Shown here: piece after piece, positions 60,245 to 64,000 of the stretch | Position numbering within the stretch: position 1 is the stretch's first letter | Layout of the letters: every line of letters starts with the position of its first letter | From: Microbacterium sp. 70-16 | Lineage (GTDB): Bacteria; Actinomycetota; Actinomycetes; Actinomycetales; Microbacteriaceae | DNA length: 64,000 nucleotides | Assembly: GCF_001898315.1 (NCBI RefSeq) | Contig: NZ_MKTQ01000028.1 | Location: 184,832 to 248,831 of the forward strand | Direction: 5' to 3' | Translations under genes and position numbers: made by a program | Notes under the pieces: generated by a model | What the model was told of the DNA's origin: nothing | Database searches by the model: none | Seen by the model: the letters and a program-made list of their open reading frames with translations, nothing else

Positions 60245-62022
60245 CCGCCCTCACCTCCCCGCCCGTGTCCCACTTCCGGCAGACCATGTCCCAAATGATG
60301 CTGGTCCAGGCCCTCAGAAGCAGCATTTTTTGGGACATGGTTCGGGAGCGACGCGGATGCCTGCTGCTGCTGTTCCTGCTGCTGCTGTTCCTGCTGCTCG
60401 GCCATCGAGCGGGGGCGATCCTGCGGCGAGTGGGTCTGCTCGTCCTGCGGGTCGTAGATGATCGGGATCGCCTGCGTGACGGATGCCTGGTCGGCGACCA
60501 GTCCGGCAAGACCGTCCGGCCCGCGCAGGCCGCGCTGCGGCGCATCGCCGCCGACGATCCAGGTGTCCTTCGAGCCGCCGCCCTGCGACGAGTTCACGAC
60601 GAGCTGCCCCTCGGGCAGCGCGACGCGCGTGAGGCCACCGGGCAGCACCCACACCTCGTCGCCGTTGTTGACGGCGAAGGGGCGCAGGTCGGCGTGCCGG
60701 GGCCGCATGCCGTCTTCGACGAGGGTCGGGATCGTCGAGAGCATGATGACCGGCTGCGCGATCCAGCCGCGCGGGTCGGCGATGAGCTTCTTGCGCAGCT
60801 TGTTGAGCTCTGCTGGTGAGGCATCCGGCCCCACGACCAAGCCCTTGCCGCCCGACCCGTCGACGGGCTTGACGACGAGCTCGTCCAGCCGGTCGAGGAC
60901 TTCTTCGAGCGCGGCGGGCTCTTCGAGCCGCCAGGTGTCTACGTTCTTGAGGATCGGCTCTTCGGCCAGGTAGTACCGGATCAGGTCGGGCACGTACGTG
61001 TACAGCAGCTTGTCGTCGGCGACGCCGTTGCCGACGGCGTTGGCGATCGTGACGTTGCCCAGGCGCGCGGCGAGCATGAGCCCGGGGGCGCCGAGCATCG
61101 AGTCGGCGCGGAACTGAAGCGGGTCGAGGAAGTCATCGTCGACGCGGCGGTAGATCACGTCGACGCGCTTGAGGCCGCGCGTCGTGCGCATGAACACCTT
61201 GCCGCCGATGCACTGCAGGTCGCGGCCCTCGACGAGCTCGATGCCCATCAGGCGCGCCAGCAGCGTGTGCTCGAAGTACGCGGAGTTGTAGACGCCGGGG
61301 GTGAGCACGACGACGTTGGGGTCGTCGATGCCCGACGGCGCGGACGCCCGCAGGGCCTGCAGCAGCTTGTTGGGGTAGTCGCCGACGGGCTGCACGCGCA
61401 TCGAGTGGAACAGCTCGGGCAGGGTCTGCGCCATCACCCGGCGGTTGGAGATCACGTAGCTGACCCCGGAGGGCACCCGCACGTTGTCTTCCAGCACCCG
61501 CATCTCGCCGTGCTCGTCGCGGATCAGGTCGATGCCGGCGACCTGGATCCGCACGCCGTTGGCGGCGTGAATGCCGGATGCCTGACGGTAGAAGTACTGG
61601 CTCGACGCGATGAGCGCGGCCGGCAGCACTCCGTCGCGCACGCAGTGCTGGTATCCGTACGCGTCGTCGAGGAACGCCTCGAGCGCGCGCACGCGCTGCT
61701 GCACGCCCTTCTCGATCGTCGTCCACTCGTCGTACGCGATGACGCGCGGCACGGCGTCGAGCGGGAAGGGCCGCTCTTCACCCGCGAAGTCGAACGTGAC
61801 GCCCTGCGCGAGGTACGAACTGGCGAGCGATTCGGTGCGCCCGCGCAGTTCTTCCTGGGTCAGCTGGGCCAGCGCCTGGTACAGCTCGCGATACGCCGCG
61901 CGCGACGGCGCAAGCCCCTCGGCACCGACGGATGCCTCGAACATCTCGTCGAACGCCGGGACACCCGACACGGTCTTCCGTGGCGCCAGAGTGGAGCCGT
62001 AGCCCTCGAACAGGTCACCCAT
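60238..62022 (-). CDS. Circularly permuted ATP-grasp protein with a palindrome-encoded C-terminus
   Basis: 594 residues. Hallmarks of the CP_ATPgrasp family are present. They include YDEWTTIEKGVQQRVRALEAFLDDAYG, YVISNRRVMAQTLPELF, VVVLTPGVYNSAYFEHTLLARLMGIELVEGRDL, VVKPVDGSGGKGLVVGP and WIAQPVIMLSTIPT. It is predicted to form amide bonds in an unknown peptide. The conserved domain ends near residue 525. The tail contains a Gln-rich tract (EQQEQQQQEQQQQ) and then about 30 residues (SLPNHVPKNAASEGLDQ and on) encoded by a family C palindrome. The ATG at 62022 starts MGDLFEGYGSTLAPRK. First gene of the trio. Confidence 0.93.
   Translation of the reverse strand: MGDLFEGYGSTLAPRKTVSGVPAFDEMFEASVGAEGLAPSRAAYRELYQALAQLTQEELRGRTESLASSYLAQGVTFDFAGEERPFPLDAVPRVIAYDEWTTIEKGVQQRVRALEAFLDDAYGYQHCVRDGVLPAALIASSQYFYRQASGIHAANGVRIQVAGIDLIRDEHGEMRVLEDNVRVPSGVSYVISNRRVMAQTLPELFHSMRVQPVGDYPNKLLQALRASAPSGIDDPNVVVLTPGVYNSAYFEHTLLARLMGIELVEGRDLQCIGGKVFMRTTRGLKRVDVIYRRVDDDFLDPLQFRADSMLGAPGLMLAARLGNVTIANAVGNGVADDKLLYTYVPDLIRYYLAEEPILKNVDTWRLEEPAALEEVLDRLDELVVKPVDGSGGKGLVVGPDASPAELNKLRKKLIADPRGWIAQPVIMLSTIPTLVEDGMRPRHADLRPFAVNNGDEVWVLPGGLTRVALPEGQLVVNSSQGGGSKDTWIVGGDAPQRGLRGPDGLAGLVADQASVTQAIPIIYDPQDEQTHSPQDRPRSMAEQQEQQQQEQQQQASASLPNHVPKNAASEGLDQHHLGHGLPEVGHGRGGEGGC
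60264..60341. repeat. Palindromic element family C, copy 2, forming the 3' end of the ATP-grasp gene
   Basis: ACCATGTCCCAAA (60283-60295) faces TTTTTGGGACATGGT (60327-60341), with the pairing extending into ATGCTG/CAGCAT with two to three mismatches. A further partial arm GTGTCCCACTTCCGGC lies at 60265-60280. Related to the element at 14051-14130. Confidence 0.88.
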
Positions 62023-62078
62023 GGCATGAGCCTAGTCCGCGCCGTGTTTCGGGAGTGTGACGCGCCCGTCGACCCGTC

Positions 62079-62161
62079 CGGTCAAGCCGGCGAGACCAGC
62101 CGGTCAGCCGGCGAGGCGACGCGATCAGCCCACGACAACGACGCGGTCAGCCGGCGAGGAC
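62079..62161. repeat. Duplicated rocD 3' end
   Basis: CGGTCAGCCGGCGAGGA at 62145-62161 spans the rocD stop and last codons. CGGTCAGCCGGCGAGG recurs at 62101-62116 and CGGTCAAGCCGGCGAGA at 62079-62095, both beyond the gene. Confidence 0.85.
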
Positions 62162-63367
62162 GAGGCGGAGCTGCTCGACGGCCCAGTCGAGCTCGGTGGC
62201 GCGCACCACGAGCGGCGGGGCCATGCGGATGGTCTGGCCGTGCGTGTCCTTGACGAGCACGCCGCGGGCAAGCAGCCGCTCGGCGACCTCGCGTCCCGTG
62301 CCGTGCACCGGGTCGATGTCGATGCCGGCCCACAGCCCCGCGATGCGGACGGCCGTGACACCGCTGCCGACGAGCGATGCCAGCGACGCGGCGAGGTGCT
62401 CGCCGAGCGCGTGCGCGCGGGTCTGGAACTCGCCCGAGGCGAGCATCTCGACGACCTGCAGGCCGACGGCGCACGCGAGCGGGTTGCCACCGAAGGTCGA
62501 CCCGTGCTCGCCGGGGCGGATGACCCCGAGCACGTCGGCGTTCGCGACGACCGCAGACAGGGGCAGGATGCCTCCGCCGAGCGCCTTGCCGAGCAGGTAG
62601 ATGTCGGGTACGACGTCCTCACGGTCGCACGCGAAGGTCGTGCCGACGCGGGCGAGTCCGGACTGGATCTCGTCGGCGATGAACAGCACGTTGTTGCGGT
62701 CGCAGATCTCGCGGATCTGGCGCAGGTAACCCGTCGGCGGGATGATGACGCCGGCTTCGCCCTGGATCGGCTCGACGAGCACCGCCGCGGTGCTCTCGTC
62801 GATCGCGGCTTCGATCGCCGCGGCATCCCCATAGGGCACCGACACGAATCCGGGGGTGAACGGGCCGAAGTCGTCCCGCGCCTGCGGGTCGTCGCTGAAG
62901 CTCACGATCGTGGTCGTGCGGCCGTGGAAGTTGCCGTCGGCGACGATGATCTTCGCCTCGCCCGCGGCGACGCCCTTGACGCGATACGCCCACGCGCGCG
63001 CGACCTTGATGCCCGTCTCGACGGCTTCGGCGCCCGTGTTCATCGGCAGCACGAGGTCTTTGCCGCAGAGTTCGGCGAGCGCTCCCGCGAAGGCGCCGAG
63101 CTTGTCGTTGTGGAACGCGCGGCTCGTGAGCGTGACGCGGCCGAGCTGCTCGGTGGCGGCCGCGACGATCGCGGGGTGGCGGTGCCCGAAGTTCAGCGCG
63201 GAGTACGCCGACAGCAGGTCGAGGTAGCGCTTGCCCTCGACGTCGGTGACCCACGCGCCCTCGGCGCGCGCGACCACGACCGGCAGCGGGTGGTAGTTGT
63301 GTGCGACGTGGGCTTCTTCGGCGGCGATCAGGTCACCGGTCAGCGCGTCGATGGTGGGGGTGGTCAT
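62147..63367 (-). CDS. rocD: Ornithine aminotransferase
   Basis: 406 residues, a class III PLP aminotransferase making glutamate semialdehyde from ornithine and 2-oxoglutarate. YLDLLSAYSALNFGHRHP near the start, NTGAEAVETGIKVARAWAY, the PLP Asp in LFIADEIQSGLARVG and the lysine in YLLGKALGGG (about 257) are diagnostic for the ornithine-specific group. GEHGSTFGGNPLA follows. ATG 63367 overlaps the stop of the upstream hydrolase gene by four bases. Together they would convert arginine derivatives toward glutamate or proline. Confidence 0.94.
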   Translation of the reverse strand: MTTPTIDALTGDLIAAEEAHVAHNYHPLPVVVARAEGAWVTDVEGKRYLDLLSAYSALNFGHRHPAIVAAATEQLGRVTLTSRAFHNDKLGAFAGALAELCGKDLVLPMNTGAEAVETGIKVARAWAYRVKGVAAGEAKIIVADGNFHGRTTTIVSFSDDPQARDDFGPFTPGFVSVPYGDAAAIEAAIDESTAAVLVEPIQGEAGVIIPPTGYLRQIREICDRNNVLFIADEIQSGLARVGTTFACDREDVVPDIYLLGKALGGGILPLSAVVANADVLGVIRPGEHGSTFGGNPLACAVGLQVVEMLASGEFQTRAHALGEHLAASLASLVGSGVTAVRIAGLWAGIDIDPVHGTGREVAERLLARGVLVKDTHGQTIRMAPPLVVRATELDWAVEQLRLVLAG

Positions 63368-64000
63368 GGCTTTCCTCGCAGTTCGAGTGTGCAGCATTTG
63401 ATGCCGCCGCCGCCGAGCAGCAGCTCGGACAGGTCGATCAGGATCGGGTTGTAGCCGCGCTCGCGCAATTGGGCCTCGAAGCCCGTCGCGCGCGGCGAGA
63501 TGAAGACGTTGTAGCCGTCGGATGCCGAGTTGAGGCCGAACACGGCACCGTCGGCATCCGACACCTGGATCGCATCGGGGTAGCGCTCGCGCAGGATCTG
63601 CAGCGACGGCTCGTCGAACGCTGATGGCAGGTAGGCGATGTTCGCCTTCTCGACGCCGCTGGCGCCTTGGACCGGGTCGAGCACCGAGATCGCGGTGTCG
63701 AGGTGGTAGAACCGCGGGTCGACCAGGCGCAGCGAGACGACCTCGCGGCCGAAGACCTCGGCGACTTCGCGGTGGCTGTCGCCGACCGAGCGGAATCCGG
63801 TGCCGGCGAGGATCGTGTCGCCGACGAGCAGGAAGTCGCCCTCACCTTCCTGCACCTCGATCGGCTCGACGACCTCGAACCCGTGGGCGGCGAACCAATC
63901 CATGAACGGACGCTCCTCGCCACGGCGCTCGTCCACACGGAAGCGCACACCGAGGGCGCGACCGTCGATGATGAAGCCGCCGTTGGCGGTGTAGACCATG
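63364..64000 (-). CDS. Dimethylargininase / arginine deiminase-like hydrolase (5' end outside window)
   Basis: The C-terminal 212 residues are present; the window edge cuts the gene within the codon before a Met that is internal in relatives (MVYTANGGFIIDG). The pentein fold shows EGEGDFLLVGDTILAG (Glu/Asp), catalytic His in RFYHLDTAISVL and nucleophilic Cys in GGIKCCTLELRG near the C-terminus. It is predicted to release methylamines or ammonia from (methyl)arginine, giving citrulline, or to act as an ornithine-forming arginine enzyme. Coupling to rocD by a 4-base overlap supports a role in arginine/ornithine use. Confidence 0.85.
   Translation of the reverse strand, partial: MVYTANGGFIIDGRALGVRFRVDERRGEERPFMDWFAAHGFEVVEPIEVQEGEGDFLLVGDTILAGTGFRSVGDSHREVAEVFGREVVSLRLVDPRFYHLDTAISVLDPVQGASGVEKANIAYLPSAFDEPSLQILRERYPDAIQVSDADGAVFGLNSASDGYNVFISPRATGFEAQLRERGYNPILIDLSELLLGGGGIKCCTLELRGKP

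Noticed and set aside
60362..60402. CTG/CAG run as a programmed repeat or frameshift site
   Set aside because: It is an ordinary in-frame glutamine-rich tract in the ATP-grasp protein tail, broken by GAG codons.

Overview
The window comes from a high-GC actinobacterium, most likely a Microbacteriaceae member close to Microbacterium. The evidence is GC content near 70% by eye, GTG starts, chains of genes with 4-nt ATGA/GTGA overlaps, several apparently leaderless promoters, and a very frequent heptamer GGATGCC/GGCATCC that overrides normal codon choice. No prophage, insertion-sequence transposase, integrase or CRISPR array was seen. The region reads as chromosome rich in sugar-catabolism genes.

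Layout. 1-13 kb is mostly housekeeping: the 5' part of an ECF sigma factor gene, two serine tRNAs, an LCP cell-wall ligase, a HAD phosphatase coupled to serS, a diacylglycerol kinase-like protein, a flavin monooxygenase, pheA, a lipoprotein and pgm. 10.8-25.8 kb is a carbohydrate locus: glycerate kinase, LacI regulator, TIM-barrel isomerase, DUF993 aldolase-like protein, two Gfo/Idh oxidoreductases, an ABC sugar importer without its own ATPase, a GH43-like propeller, a DUF6807 protein, an esterase and a serine hydrolase. Five 14-bp GGnAAGCGcTTTCC operators tie most of it together. 25.9-32.3 kb is a Leloir galactose locus (GH35 beta-galactosidase, galE, galR-type LacI, galT, galK) with the same 14-bp operator in front of both divergent units. 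32.5-41.4 kb holds hydrolases, a GH3 beta-glucosidase, an orphan DNA methyltransferase coupled to a lipoate ligase, and a MarR-MFS pair. 41.8-48 kb is an L-rhamnose operon (rhaM, rhaI, a bifunctional aldolase/dehydrogenase, rhaB) next to its LacI repressor. It is followed by a GH42 beta-galactosidase divergent from a TetR regulator. 50.9-54.7 kb encodes an acyl-CoA carboxylase (beta and biotin-carrying alpha subunits). A vapBC toxin-antitoxin pair, an alcohol dehydrogenase and a 14-TM MFS exporter follow. 58.4-62 kb is the conserved transglutaminase / alpha-E / circularly permuted ATP-grasp trio, a predicted peptide-synthesis system of unknown product. The end carries ornithine aminotransferase and a dimethylargininase-like hydrolase.

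The most unusual signal lies across genes rather than in one gene. At least ten different families of short palindromic elements (about 55-100 bp, 10-18 bp inverted arms, a different arm sequence per family) sit between genes. In four cases (glycerate kinase, DNA methyltransferase, acyl-CoA carboxylase alpha, ATP-grasp protein) they lie inside the reading frame and are translated. One family supplies the stop codon of the carboxylase and brackets the vapBC module with two 88-bp copies. Separately, the 3' ends of several genes (last codons plus stop) are duplicated just downstream. Together these suggest active spread of non-autonomous palindromes that resembles, but is not, the Rickettsia palindromic element system.
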